A stretch of DNA of 64,000 bases from the NCBI GenBank assembly GCA_016703025.1, contig JADJCV010000004.1:744001-808000 (forward strand), given 5' to 3'. The translations under genes and the position numbers were made by a program. A model generated the notes under the pieces. It did no database searches. It was not told where the DNA came from and saw only the letters and a program-made list of their open reading frames with translations. Each line of letters opens with the position of its first letter. Position 1 is the first letter of the stretch. Positions 26,811 to 41,001 of this stretch are shown piece by piece. This stretch comes from Candidatus Avedoeria danica (GTDB taxonomy: Bacteria; Chloroflexota; Anaerolineae; Epilineales; Epilineaceae).

Positions 26811-27423
26811 AGGCGCGCACGGCTCCGATCACATCAGCGAGCTTGGCGCGGTCGAGCACGCCGGGTTCGCTCTCGACGCCTTCCCAGACATCGATGCCCC
26901 ATGGCCCGACCTCGCGGAGCGCACCGGGAATGTTCTGCGGGGTGAGCCTCTCGCTGGCCAACAGCATCGGGTAGCGCTCCGCGATCGCCGCGACCGCCGA
27001 CCAACGCCGGGCGACGTCGCCGGCGAGTTGGAGCATGAGCGTCGGCCAGGTCGTTTCCTTCGTTCGGCGGCCGTAGGTCCGGGCCGCGGCGTCGATCTCG
27101 GAAACGGTGCGCACCGTCACGCCCTTGAATGCGTGCGGCGTGACGGCTTCGACCTCGGCCCGCGGCTCACTGCCGAAGAGCTGCGCCCCGTCCAGCTGGC
27201 ACTGGTCGACGATCCGCTGGATGAGGGGCGACGGCGTGTCGACGAACACGCCGACGAAACGTACGGACGGCGGCAGGACGCGGCGGATCGCCCAGGCCTG
27301 CGTTGACGTGACATAACGCGGACTGCGGGCGCTGAACACGCAGGCCACCGTCTGCACCCCGAGCTCGGCCGCCGCTGCCGCGTCCTCCGGGCGCGTGACC
27401 CCGGTCCACTTGATGTGCGTCAC
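26770..27423 (-). CDS. TrpF-like protein without catalytic residues
   Basis: 217 residues align along the whole length with phosphoribosylanthranilate isomerase: IKWTGVTRPEDAAAAAELGV, VFVDTPSPLIQRIV, LDGAQLFGSEP, and LTPQNIPGALREVGPWGIDVWEGVE. The catalytic Cys of KICG is Thr7 here (KWTG). The catalytic Asp of LLD is Gln132 (LMLQ). The phosphate-binding GG before LTPENV is ER, and the SSG of DVSSGVE is WEG. It is therefore probably not an active isomerase, and it is away from other trp genes. Function unknown; a barrel protein with a new ligand is possible. Confidence 0.7.
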   Translation of the reverse strand: MTHIKWTGVTRPEDAAAAAELGVQTVACVFSARSPRYVTSTQAWAIRRVLPPSVRFVGVFVDTPSPLIQRIVDQCQLDGAQLFGSEPRAEVEAVTPHAFKGVTVRTVSEIDAAARTYGRRTKETTWPTLMLQLAGDVARRWSAVAAIAERYPMLLASERLTPQNIPGALREVGPWGIDVWEGVESEPGVLDRAKLADVIGAVRAYDTQGLRRSAAGA

Positions 27424-27460
27424 CGCGCCTCGGTCCGGATTCGGGTCATGGTGACCAGGA

Positions 27461-29080
27461 TCACGGGCAACCCGCCTTGAAGATCACCGGGTTGCTGATG
27501 GGGTGATAGGGCACGCCGCGGTTCGACAGGCTCAACCGTCGCCGCAACGGGTTGAAGGGCGAGACCGGCGCGTTCGGGTTCTGGGGCTTGTTCCAGCCGT
27601 ACACGCGCTGCGGGTCGGCCAACGCGGCATCGATCACGACGCGGGGCACGCGGCCGTACAGCCAGTCGCAGACGCCCGGATCGATGGCGAGCGGCGTGGC
27701 GGTCGGCGCCGGGACGTCCGTCGGCGGCGGCGCGATGCACTGCACGGTGAGGTCGGCGCTCGTCTCGAAGGTGCGGCCGTTGTCGAACACGGACACGGTC
27801 CGGATCTGCCGCGGGCCGACGGTTCCGGGTACCACCTGCAGCTGCCACACGACGGAACCCGTGTCGGCCGGCGCGATCGAGCCGAGCGACTTCTCAGCGG
27901 TCTCGCCGGGCGCGAGCGTGAGGCCGGCCGGCAGGGTGATCGTGGCGCGACCGCTGTTCAGCGGCGCGAGGTCGAAGTTCGACAGGAACAGCGCCGCTTC
28001 GAACGTCGTGCCGCAGTTGACGAGCACCGGGGCCGTCACGAACGCGCGACCGCCGCGGTTGGCGGCGATGCCGTAGCGCGTGTTGATCTCGAAGCTCTGG
28101 CCGGGCCGGACGGTCCGCGGTCGCCAGAGCAGCGCGACGGCGCTGTCGCCGGTGATGACCCGCGTCGCATCGACGGTGTAGTCGAACGGCTGCTCCTGAA
28201 TCTTGCGCCAGTTCGCGACGATCAGGTCGTCGGGCGCCGTGACGCCGGCATCCCGGACGAGACCGAGGCCTCGGAGGAAGCTCGGGTCGAAGTCGGCCGC
28301 CTGGAACGCGATCCAGAACGGCGGCACTTGCGCCCCCGAGAACTGCTGCTCGAACGTCAGCGTGCCGACGCCGGGCACGAAGTACGGCGCGCCGTCGTTC
28401 GCGCCGATCTGGATGTCCAGCAGGGAACGCAGGCCGATGGACAGGTCGACGCTGTCCCTGTTCGCGATCTGCCAGCGCATGTCAAGCAGGTCGGGCCGGC
28501 CGCTGTAAGGGTTGAGGACCGCCGAGAGCGTCTGCGTGATCACGACGCGGTGCGTGGTCCGCCGGTTCCAGACCGTCCGCACCGACGTGGCGTCCTCGAC
28601 GTGCGAAACGACGTCAACCGCGTCCTGCGCCGCAAAGTCGTCGATCCCGTTCGGGCCGATGATCCGGACGGTGATGTAGCCGGAACCCGTGCTCGATGCC
28701 CCGCCCGGCACGAAGCCGTACAGCAGCCCGAGGTCGTCGTCCAGCGTCGTGCCGGGGTCGCCGCCCGTCGTTCCGAGGGAGAAGCCGCCGAACGGGTTGA
28801 CGTCCGCCCGGATGAACGCATTCGCCACGCGCTGGCATGGTGCGGTGTCGGGGCGGCACTCATAAGGCTTCGAGCTCAGTGTGCCCGCGGTGCTTGCGGC
28901 CACGGGCGGGATCGCGCGGACGCCGATGGCGACGGCGACCGCGGCGCCGAGGCCGAGCACGCAGCCGCCGAGCGCGAGGGCATAGGAGGTGCGCAGCGCA
29001 CGGAACGACGAAGGCCTTGCGGCATTCGGGTGCGCGCCCTGTTCGGTGGCGCGGGTCCTTGAAACCGGTGAAGGCAGCAT
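27461..29080 (-). CDS. Secreted or anchored protein of unknown function
   Basis: 539 residues from ATG 29080, with GGGAGGG upstream. One hydrophobic segment at about residues 36-56 (LALGGCVLGLGAAVAVAIGV) acts as signal or anchor. The exported part is rich in beta strands and Gly/Asn, with a region near 380-460 (AALFLSNFDLAPLNSGRATI, LAPGETAEKSLGSIAPADTG) like CARDB/adhesion folds, then a Pro/Thr linker (PPPTDVPAPTATPLA). It ends FKAGCP. No catalytic motif was recognised. It lies 37 bp upstream of the TrpF-like gene on the same strand. Confidence 0.62.
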   Translation of the reverse strand: MLPSPVSRTRATEQGAHPNAARPSSFRALRTSYALALGGCVLGLGAAVAVAIGVRAIPPVAASTAGTLSSKPYECRPDTAPCQRVANAFIRADVNPFGGFSLGTTGGDPGTTLDDDLGLLYGFVPGGASSTGSGYITVRIIGPNGIDDFAAQDAVDVVSHVEDATSVRTVWNRRTTHRVVITQTLSAVLNPYSGRPDLLDMRWQIANRDSVDLSIGLRSLLDIQIGANDGAPYFVPGVGTLTFEQQFSGAQVPPFWIAFQAADFDPSFLRGLGLVRDAGVTAPDDLIVANWRKIQEQPFDYTVDATRVITGDSAVALLWRPRTVRPGQSFEINTRYGIAANRGGRAFVTAPVLVNCGTTFEAALFLSNFDLAPLNSGRATITLPAGLTLAPGETAEKSLGSIAPADTGSVVWQLQVVPGTVGPRQIRTVSVFDNGRTFETSADLTVQCIAPPPTDVPAPTATPLAIDPGVCDWLYGRVPRVVIDAALADPQRVYGWNKPQNPNAPVSPFNPLRRRLSLSNRGVPYHPISNPVIFKAGCP

Positions 29081-29218
29081 CGTGATCCCTCCCAACGTTG
29101 TCGGCCCTGATCTTCCTCGGCGGTTGGCTGGCCTCGGCGCTCTGTCGTCACTGGAATTCGCCGAACGGCCCATGCAGCACGATCCGTGCCGCCGCCGCCC
29201 GCTCCTCCTAATCGGCGA

Positions 29219-30343
29219 TCACCGGCTGAACGGCTTGTCGGCCGCGATCTGGTAGTACGCGTGCGGGCCGCGCGTCGTGCGGACGAGCAGGCCCTCGTTG
29301 ATCGCGATCTTGATCATCGCCTTGATGTCCTGGTTGGACAGATCGATGATCTCTTTGTTCCGCAGCCCGCGCAGCGCGTCGTAGATCTGGATGAAGAGCA
29401 CCGGTTCGGTGAACTGCCGGAGCGCCTCTTCGAACACCGCCCAGTCCTTCGTCGTGAGCTTGGCGGCGTCGAGCTCGGCGTCGTCGACGTCCTCTTCCGT
29501 GACGGTGGGTTCGGCGGCCGGCATGTCGGGCGCGAACTGGCTCACGGCGTACGGGTCCTCGCCCGGAAGGAGGACCTCGTTGACGGATCCGCTCGAGAAG
29601 ATCTGCACCAGCTTGCGGCGCTCCGCCTCGCGGACGAAGTCCTTGAAGCTGCCGACCAGCCGCCCGCGCCGGTCCTTCGTCTTCGTCTCGTCGAAGCTCG
29701 GCACGAGCTCGAGCATGACGAGCTTGAGTGTCGCCAGCGTCGAGACGTGCCCGCGCTCGCGCGCGGCGCGAACGGCTTCGACGAGTACCTCGTACGGATC
29801 GCGCTCCACCTTGTCGGCGGCGTTGACGATGTCCTCGTCGACCTGACTGTAGAAGAGGAACTCGTCGGCCGATTGCGCCAAGTGGTTGGCCGTCGCCTGG
29901 GCCACGCCGATGACGACGGTTCGCTTGCCCTGCTGGCGAATCGCGTTGACGAGCGGGATGAAGTCGCGGTCCCCGGTGACGAGGACATACGTACCGATGT
30001 TCCCGAAGGCATGCAGCGTCTTCATCATGTCGATGCAGAGGTACATGTCGACGCTGTTCTTGATCGCCCGACCCGTTCGGCCCTCGTCGCGGTCGTAGTG
30101 GTACGTCGGGACGTACATCGGCTCGATCGCGTTGGCGTAGAGCGCGTTCGTGACGCGCGGGTAGCGATACCAGTCGGCGTAGGCGCGAGCGATCGTCACG
30201 CGCCCATAGCGCTGCGCCAGCTCCATGATGGACTCGAAGTTCGGGCTGGCGTCGTAGCGGTTGCGGACGGAGATGTAGATGTTCTCGAAGTCGATGAACA
30301 CCGCCACGTCCGGCCCGCCGAACGAGCGATTGTCTGATTCCAC
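29219..30343 (-). CDS. NYN-domain RNase-like protein with OST-HTH/LOTUS-type C-terminus
   Basis: 374 residues. The N-terminal NYN (PIN-like, LabA/DUF88) domain is complete: FIDFENIY with D18, NSVDMYLCIDM with D99, and VTGDRDFIPLV with D125 and D127, an acidic metal-binding set. The middle (PYEVLVEAVRAARERGHVS, SFKDFVREAERRKLVQI) looks like an OST-HTH/LOTUS RNA-binding domain. The C-terminal part (EVLLP, WAVFEEALRQFTEPVL, DIKAMIKIAINEGLLVR) looks like a winged helix. It is probably an RNA-binding nuclease. It is divergent from rpoB. Confidence 0.88.
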   Translation of the reverse strand: MESDNRSFGGPDVAVFIDFENIYISVRNRYDASPNFESIMELAQRYGRVTIARAYADWYRYPRVTNALYANAIEPMYVPTYHYDRDEGRTGRAIKNSVDMYLCIDMMKTLHAFGNIGTYVLVTGDRDFIPLVNAIRQQGKRTVVIGVAQATANHLAQSADEFLFYSQVDEDIVNAADKVERDPYEVLVEAVRAARERGHVSTLATLKLVMLELVPSFDETKTKDRRGRLVGSFKDFVREAERRKLVQIFSSGSVNEVLLPGEDPYAVSQFAPDMPAAEPTVTEEDVDDAELDAAKLTTKDWAVFEEALRQFTEPVLFIQIYDALRGLRNKEIIDLSNQDIKAMIKIAINEGLLVRTTRGPHAYYQIAADKPFSR

Positions 30344-30645
30344 GGGGGAGAGATTCCTTTGGTGTGATGCGCGGTGTGCCCGCCGCCCGCCGCGTCGGCG
30401 GGCACAAGGGGGGCACCTCGGGTAAGGGAGCGGGGCGATCGAGGAGGGCGCCTGGGCAACTGTGCGCCACAGGTCCGTTCCTTCGCCTCCGGCTGGCAGT
30501 ATAGCATGAGGGTCGGGTCGGACTGTGGGCCGGCGTGGCTGTTGACAGCGACCCCTGCGGTGCGTATGCTACTACGGTTGCATCCAGGCCGGACCCAGCG
30601 CTGTTAAGCACCGGCCCGGTCGGCGGTCAAAGGAGCGAGCACGGC
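30344..30645. other. 302-bp divergent region between NYN gene and rpoB
   Basis: Contains the rpoB promoter (below) and, on the minus strand, TATACT (30503-30498) as a candidate -10 for the NYN gene without a good -35. The remainder is GC-rich with no gene supported. No L10/L7-L12 genes precede rpoB. Confidence 0.5.
30542..30570 (+). promoter_or_regulatory. Promoter of rpoB
   Basis: Perfect TTGACA (30542-30547), a 17-base spacer and TATGCT (30565-30570). The start is near 30577, with a leader of about 69 nt before ATG 30646. Consistent with rpoB being transcribed on its own. Confidence 0.75.
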
Positions 30646-34611
<3,966 letters not shown>

Positions 34612-34617
34612 GCCCAC

Positions 34618-34653
34618 CCGTCCGTTGCCGGCCCTGCGGGGGGCGACGGACGG
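34618..34653 (+). terminator. Stem-loop after rpoB
   Basis: CCGTCCGTTGCC (34618-34629) pairs with GGCGACGGACGG (34642-34653), a 12-bp stem with one G-U pair. No T-run follows, so termination may be partial or factor-dependent. It lies 27 bp upstream of the rpsL promoter. Confidence 0.55.
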
Positions 34654-34679
34654 GGTGCGAGGCAGAGTGCGGCCATTTC

Positions 34680-34708
34680 TTGACGCGGAGCGTGCTCTGC
34701 TCTATTCT
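34680..34708 (+). promoter_or_regulatory. Promoter of rpsL-rpsG-fusA-tuf
   Basis: TTGACG (34680-34685), 17-base spacer, TATTCT (34703-34708). Transcription would begin near 34715, about 41 nt before GTG 34756. Confidence 0.7.
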
Positions 34709-34755
34709 TTCCCTTCGTGCCTGCGAACGGCACCCGAAGCTCAGCGGAGACTCCA

Positions 34756-35178
34756 GTGCCGACGATCAATCAGTTGGTCCGCAAGGGCCGCACGAAGCAA
34801 GTGAAGAAGACGAAGGCGCCCGCGCTGCGGTTTGCGTTCAACACCTTCCGGCGTCGCTTGGTCGACACCGGCGGTGCGCCGCAGAAGCGGGGCGTGTGCA
34901 CGATCGTCCGCACGCAGACGCCCAAGAAGCCGAATTCCGCGCTCCGGAAGGTGGCGCGTGTGCGGCTTTCGAATGGGATGGAGGTCACGGCCTACATTCC
35001 GGGTGAAGGACACAATCTGCAGGAGCACTCGACCGTCCTGATTCGCGGCGGTCGCGTGAAGGATCTTCCCGGCGTGCGCTATCACATCGTCCGCGGCGCA
35101 TTGGACGCCAACGGCGTCGACAAGCGGCGCCGCGGTCGGTCGAAGTACGGTGCCAAGCGGCCCAAGGCCAAGAAGTAG
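34756..35178 (+). CDS. rpsL: 30S ribosomal protein S12 (uS12)
   Basis: 140 residues. GTG 34756 encodes the start of PTINQLVRKGRT; GGAG is a few bases upstream. The decoding-centre loops TPKKPNSALRKV and GGRVKDLPGVRYH carry the usual Lys residues linked to streptomycin sensitivity. It ends in a basic tail (RSKYGAKRPKAKK). First gene of the str-type unit, with a 232-bp gap before rpsG. Confidence 0.98.
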   Translation: MPTINQLVRKGRTKQVKKTKAPALRFAFNTFRRRLVDTGGAPQKRGVCTIVRTQTPKKPNSALRKVARVRLSNGMEVTAYIPGEGHNLQEHSTVLIRGGRVKDLPGVRYHIVRGALDANGVDKRRRGRSKYGAKRPKAKK

Positions 35179-35410
35179 TCCGAGCCGCTGTGGTGATTCC
35201 ATCACCGCACCAGGTGGGGTGCTGTTCGTGGCTTCCCAAACCGGTGTGGCCCTCTGAGAAGAGGGTGCATCCGCGTCAGATCCCGAGCGTCGCATCGATC
35301 CCTTTCGGAGGGACGATCGGCGGCCAATACTCGGGATCTTTCTCTGTCCAGTGACCGTGATCGTGACAGGCCCCGATCGGCGGGGCGGTGAGTAAGGAGA
35401 CGCTTCAGAC

Positions 35411-35881
35411 ATGCCTCGACGAACACGACCGCCCAAGCGCGAAACCCCGCCCGATGCACGGTACGACAACCGTTTGGTCGGCGCGTTCATCAATCGGCTG
35501 ATGGTCGGCGGCAAGAAGTCGACCGCCGAGCGGATCATGTACGACGCGTTCGACACGATTGAGCAGCGGTTGAAGCGCCCGGCCGTCGAGGTGTTCGAGC
35601 AGGCGATGCGCAACGTCATGCCGCTCGTCGAGGTGAAGCCGCGGCGCGTCGGTGGATCGACGTATCAGGTGCCGGTCGAGGTTCGGCCGGATCGCCGCGT
35701 TGCGCTTGGGATGCGCTGGATCATCGGCGTGTCGCGCAAGCGGAGCGGCAAGGGGATGAGCAGCAAGCTCGCCGGGGAGTTGATGGACGCGGCCAACGGG
35801 CAAGGGGCGACCGTGCGCAAGCGCGAGGAGACCCACCGCATGGCCGATGCGAACAAGGCATTTGCGCATTACCGTTGGTAG
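35411..35881 (+). CDS. rpsG: 30S ribosomal protein S7 (uS7)
   Basis: 156 residues, standard family length. MPRRTRPPKRETPPDARYDNRLV, FINRLMVGGKKSTAERIMY and RKREETHRMADANKAFAHYRW are all typical. AAGGAG precedes the ATG. The 232-bp gap upstream has only a weak stem (CCCTCT-GAGA-AGAGGG near 35251), no clear promoter, and no gene. Confidence 0.98.
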   Translation: MPRRTRPPKRETPPDARYDNRLVGAFINRLMVGGKKSTAERIMYDAFDTIEQRLKRPAVEVFEQAMRNVMPLVEVKPRRVGGSTYQVPVEVRPDRRVALGMRWIIGVSRKRSGKGMSSKLAGELMDAANGQGATVRKREETHRMADANKAFAHYRW

Positions 35882-35941
35882 TTCGCCCGATTGAACGCAG
35901 ATCGGCGCGCCGGGTCATCGGCGCGCATGGGAGCTTGAGTG

Positions 35942-38026
35942 ATGGCTGACGAGAACCTATCGCGAACCCGCAACATCGGGATCATCGCACACATCGACGC
36001 CGGCAAGACCACGACGTCGGAGCGCATCCTGTACTACACCGGCCGGACCTACAAGATCGGCGAGGTGCACGACGGGACCGCGACGATGGACTGGATGGCC
36101 CAGGAGCGCGAGCGCGGCATCACGATCACCGCTGCGGCGACGACGGCCGAGTGGGAAGGGCACAAGATCAACCTGATCGACACGCCGGGCCACATCGACT
36201 TCACGGTCGAGGTCCAACGGAGCTTGCGCGTGCTCGACGGGGGCGTCGTCGTCTTCGATGCCGTCGCCGGTGTCGAGCCGCAGTCGGAGACGGTGTGGCG
36301 GCAGGCGGACAAGTACGAAGTTCCGCGCATCTGCTTCGTGAACAAGATGGACCGCACCGGCGCCGACATGGACCGGACGGTGCAGATGATCATCGACCGC
36401 CTCGGCGCCAAGCCGGTGCGGATCCAGATGCCGATCGGCATCGAGGCGGACTACATCGGCCTCATCGATCTGGTCGAGATGCGGCAGTGGGTCTGGACGG
36501 ACGAGGATCTCGGCGCGAAGCCTGAGATCGGCGACGTCGAACCGCGGCTGCTCGCCGAGGCCGAGGCGCAGCGTGAGAAGCTCGTCGAGGGGGTCGCCGA
36601 GTTCGACGACGAGCTGATGATGATGTTCCTGGACGGGCAGCACCCCGACGCGCCGACGCTCAAGCGGGCGATCCGCCGTGCGACGCTGGCGAACGCGGTC
36701 GTGCCGGTCCTGTGCGGCACGGCGCTCCGGAACAAGGGCGTCCAGCCGTTGCTCGATGCCGTGATCGACTACCTGCCGAGTCCGGTCGACGTACCGCCTG
36801 TGACGGGCACCGAGCCGGGCGAGGGCGTCGAGCTCGTGCGCAATCCGGACAAGAACGAGCCGTTCTGCGCGCTCGTGTTCAAGATCGTCACGGATCCGTT
36901 CGTCGGCAAGCTGGCGTTCATCCGGGTGTACAGCGGTGCGGTGAACACGGGCGACAAGATCCTGAACGTTTCGCGCAACCGCACGGAGCGGCTCGGCCGG
37001 CTCGTGCTCATGCATGCGAACTCGCGCGAGGAGATCAAGGGCGTGACCGCCGGCGACATCGCCGCGATCATCGGTCCGAAGGATCTGACGACGGGCGACA
37101 CGCTGTGCGACCCGGATAAGCCGATCATGCTCGAGCCGATCGAGTTCCCGGATCCGGTCATCCATGTGGCGATCGAGCCGAAGTCGAAGGCCGACAACGA
37201 CAAGATGATCGAGGCGATGGCGCGTCTGGCCGAGGAAGATCCGACGTTCCAGATCCGCAACGACCAGGAGACCGGGCAGACGCTCATCTACGGGATGGGC
37301 GAGCTGCACCTGGAGGTCTTCGTCGACCGGATGCGCCGCGAGTTCCGCGTTCAGGCGAACGTTGGCCGACCGCAGGTGGCCTATCGGGAGACGATCACGC
37401 AGCCGGCGCTCAAGGTCGAGGGGCGGTTCGTCCGCCAGACCGGCGGTCGCGGGCAGTATGGCCACGTGATCATCGACATGACGCCGAACGAGCCGGGCGG
37501 CGGGATCACGTTCGAGAACGCGACCGTCGGGGTGAACATCCCGCGCGAGTACATCGCACCCATCGAGGCCGGGACGCGTGAGGCGCTGAAGACGGGCCTG
37601 TTGTCCGGCTTCGCCGTCGTGGACGTCCATGTCGCGCTGAAGGACGGTTCGTACCACGACGTCGACTCGAGCGAGGCGGCGTTCAAGGTCGCGGCGAGCC
37701 TCGCCGTGAAGGAAGCGCTGCAGAAGGGCAAGTCCGTGCTGCTCGAGCCGGTCATGAAGGTCGAGGCCGTCGTGCCGGAGGAGTACACCGGTGACGTCAT
37801 GGGCGACCTCAACAGCCGCCGTGGGCAGATCGACGCGATGGACCCGCGCGCCGGCGGTGTGACGAGCATCCGCGCGTTCCTGCCGTTGGCCGAGATGTTC
37901 GGCTACGCATCGGACCTGCGGTCGATGACCCAGGGCCGGGGTACGTTCACGATGGAGTTTGCCCGCTACGAGCGGGTGCCGGAGAAGGTCAGTCAAGCCG
38001 TGGCCGCCGAGCGGGCCAAGGCCTAA
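35942..38026 (+). CDS. fusA: Elongation factor G
   Basis: 694 residues. GTPase motifs AHIDAGKTT, DTPGHIDFT and NKMDRTGAD are intact, followed by the EF-G domain III-V pattern (GMGELHLEVFVDRMRREF, GRGQYGHV, YASDLRSMTQGRGTF). ATG 35942 is chosen over GTG 35939 because GGGAG is well placed and homologues begin MA. EF-G drives translocation of tRNA and mRNA. Two imperfect copies of a ~19-base sequence (GCCTAACNGTTCCAGACA) fill the 54-bp gap to tuf. Confidence 0.98.
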   Translation: MADENLSRTRNIGIIAHIDAGKTTTSERILYYTGRTYKIGEVHDGTATMDWMAQERERGITITAAATTAEWEGHKINLIDTPGHIDFTVEVQRSLRVLDGGVVVFDAVAGVEPQSETVWRQADKYEVPRICFVNKMDRTGADMDRTVQMIIDRLGAKPVRIQMPIGIEADYIGLIDLVEMRQWVWTDEDLGAKPEIGDVEPRLLAEAEAQREKLVEGVAEFDDELMMMFLDGQHPDAPTLKRAIRRATLANAVVPVLCGTALRNKGVQPLLDAVIDYLPSPVDVPPVTGTEPGEGVELVRNPDKNEPFCALVFKIVTDPFVGKLAFIRVYSGAVNTGDKILNVSRNRTERLGRLVLMHANSREEIKGVTAGDIAAIIGPKDLTTGDTLCDPDKPIMLEPIEFPDPVIHVAIEPKSKADNDKMIEAMARLAEEDPTFQIRNDQETGQTLIYGMGELHLEVFVDRMRREFRVQANVGRPQVAYRETITQPALKVEGRFVRQTGGRGQYGHVIIDMTPNEPGGGITFENATVGVNIPREYIAPIEAGTREALKTGLLSGFAVVDVHVALKDGSYHDVDSSEAAFKVAASLAVKEALQKGKSVLLEPVMKVEAVVPEEYTGDVMGDLNSRRGQIDAMDPRAGGVTSIRAFLPLAEMFGYASDLRSMTQGRGTFTMEFARYERVPEKVSQAVAAERAKA

Positions 38027-38080
38027 CCGTTCCAGACACAGCCTAACAGTTCCAGACATAGTGAGCGAGGAGAGAGGGAA

Positions 38081-39280
<1,200 letters not shown>

Positions 39281-39302
39281 CAAGCGCGGCGGGAGGGAAA
39301 CG

Positions 39303-39614
39303 ATGGCTCGTCAGCGCATCCGGATCCGACTCAAGGCCTATGACCATCGGGTCATCGACCAAAGTGCGCGCAAGATCGTGGAAGAAGCCGAGCGCACCGG
39401 CGCGCAGTGCGTGGGTCCGGTCCCGCTGCCGACGCGCATCGAGAAGTACACCGTCATGCGATCCACGTTCATCGACAAGGACTCGCGTGACCAGTTCGAG
39501 ATTCGGACGCACAAGCGCCTGATCGACATCATCGAGCCGAGCGCCAAGACGCTTGACTCGCTCACCCGCCTGAACTTGCCGGCGGGTGTCGACATCGAGA
39601 TCAAGTCCAGCTAG
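39303..39614 (+). CDS. rpsJ: 30S ribosomal protein S10 (uS10)
   Basis: 103 residues. RIRIRLKAYDHRVIDQSARKIVE, GPVPLPTRIEKYTVMRSTFIDKDSR and FEIRTHKRLIDI are complete. First gene of the S10 set, 22 bp after tuf with GGGAGGG before the ATG. Confidence 0.98.
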   Translation: MARQRIRIRLKAYDHRVIDQSARKIVEEAERTGAQCVGPVPLPTRIEKYTVMRSTFIDKDSRDQFEIRTHKRLIDIIEPSAKTLDSLTRLNLPAGVDIEIKSS

Positions 39615-39697
39615 GGTGCCGCGGGTCTGACTCGGTCGGGCGTCTTGCCCGAGCCGGTGCGGATCTTCGGGCCACACGGACCAAGGATCGAAGGGTT

Positions 39698-40342
39698 ATG
39701 AAGGGACTACTGGGTTACAAGCGCGGCATGGCCCGCATCTTCGCCGAGAAGGGTCTCGCGGTGCCGGTGACGGTCATCGAGGCCGGCCCTTGCGTCGTGA
39801 CGCAGGTCAAGACGCACGAGCGGGACGGCTACCAGGCCGTTCAGCTCGGGTTTGGCGCGGTCAAGCCGAAGCGGCTTACCCAAGCGCAGCGCGGACACCT
39901 TGAGGCCAGCGGCGGACAGTCGTTGCGGCACATCAAGGAGTTCAAGCTGAAGGGCGAGCCCGACGTCAGTCTCGGCGACACGCTGGACGTCTCGGTGTTT
40001 GCGCCGGGCGACCGCATCCAGGTGACGGCCACCAGCCGCGGCCTTGGGTTTGCGGGAACGATCAAGCGCCACCACTTCAACCGCCAGCGCAAGACGCACG
40101 GCGCCTCGGATCGCGAGCGCGCACCGGGCTCGGTCGGCGCCGGCACGACGCCGGGCAAGACGATCAAGGGCATTCGGATGGCCGGCCGGATGGGCGGCGA
40201 GCGCGTGACGGTGCGCAACCTCGAGGTCGTCGTCGCCGATCCGGCGCGCAACCTCTTGGCGGTGCGCGGCGCGGTGCCCGGCTTCGACGGCGGGCTCGTC
40301 GTCATTCGCGGCCTCGAGCGACATCCGAAGGGAGGCTGGTGA
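39698..40342 (+). CDS. rplC: 50S ribosomal protein L3 (uL3)
   Basis: 214 residues, beginning MKGLLGYKRGMARIFAEKG. The GSVGAGTTPGKTIKGIRMAGRMG loop near the peptidyl-transferase centre is present, with KTIKG where many proteins have RVFKG. The stop TGA is shared with rplD start (TGATG). Confidence 0.97.
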   Translation: MKGLLGYKRGMARIFAEKGLAVPVTVIEAGPCVVTQVKTHERDGYQAVQLGFGAVKPKRLTQAQRGHLEASGGQSLRHIKEFKLKGEPDVSLGDTLDVSVFAPGDRIQVTATSRGLGFAGTIKRHHFNRQRKTHGASDRERAPGSVGAGTTPGKTIKGIRMAGRMGGERVTVRNLEVVVADPARNLLAVRGAVPGFDGGLVVIRGLERHPKGGW

Positions 40343-41001
40343 TGCAGGCACCGCTCTTTGATGGCAGCGGCGCGCAGATCGGCCAGCGGGAGCTGCCGGA
40401 CTACGTCTTCGGCATCGAGCCGAACCGGGCCGTCATGCACCAGGCGCTCGTCCGCCAGTTGGCGAACGCGCGGCAGGGAACGCACTCGACGCTTCATCGC
40501 GGCGAGGTGAACCGGACGCGCAAGAAGCTCTATCGCCAGAAGGGCACGGGCGGGGCGCGGCATGGCGATCGCAAGTCGCCGATCTTCGTCGGCGGCGGCA
40601 AGGTCCACACGCCGAAGCCGCGCGACTACTCCGTGCGGATGCCGCGTCAGATGCGACGGCTGGCCCTTCGATCGGCGCTCTCCGCCAAGGCACAGGCGGA
40701 CGCGATCACGCTCGTCGACGGCCTGGCGATGGACGTGCCCAAGACGAAGGAAATGGCGTTGCTCCTCGACAAGCTGACCGGCGGCGCGACGACGCTCCTG
40801 CTGTTGGCGGGCCGGAACATGGAAGTCGAGCGCTCGGTGCGGAACCTGGCGCATGTGAAGTACCTGCACTCGGGTTATCTGAACGTGCGCGACCTGCTCG
40901 GGTACGACCGGATCCTGATGCCGCTCTCGGCGCTCGACGCCGTCGTCGCGCACTTGGACGACACCCGTGTGCCCGCTGGAATGGAGGGGGACGATGCATA
41001 A
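40342..41001 (+). CDS. rplD: 50S ribosomal protein L4 (uL4)
   Basis: 219 residues from ATG 40342, which overlaps the rplC stop by one base, with GGAGG upstream. RQGTHSTLHRGEVNRTRKKLYRQKGTGGARHG is the conserved exit-tunnel loop. The end overlaps rplW by 8 bp. L4 in some bacteria autoregulates this operon; no matching leader was seen here. Confidence 0.97.
   Translation: MQAPLFDGSGAQIGQRELPDYVFGIEPNRAVMHQALVRQLANARQGTHSTLHRGEVNRTRKKLYRQKGTGGARHGDRKSPIFVGGGKVHTPKPRDYSVRMPRQMRRLALRSALSAKAQADAITLVDGLAMDVPKTKEMALLLDKLTGGATTLLLLAGRNMEVERSVRNLAHVKYLHSGYLNVRDLLGYDRILMPLSALDAVVAHLDDTRVPAGMEGDDA

Noticed and set aside
29208..30611. 467-codon frame overlapping the NYN gene
   Set aside because: Same-strand shifted frame with low-complexity Arg/Ala content; the NYN gene has clear motifs.
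35250..35270. CCCTCT-GAGA-AGAGGG stem as a terminator between rpsL and rpsG
   Set aside because: Stem is short and no T-run follows; the genes are likely read as one unit.
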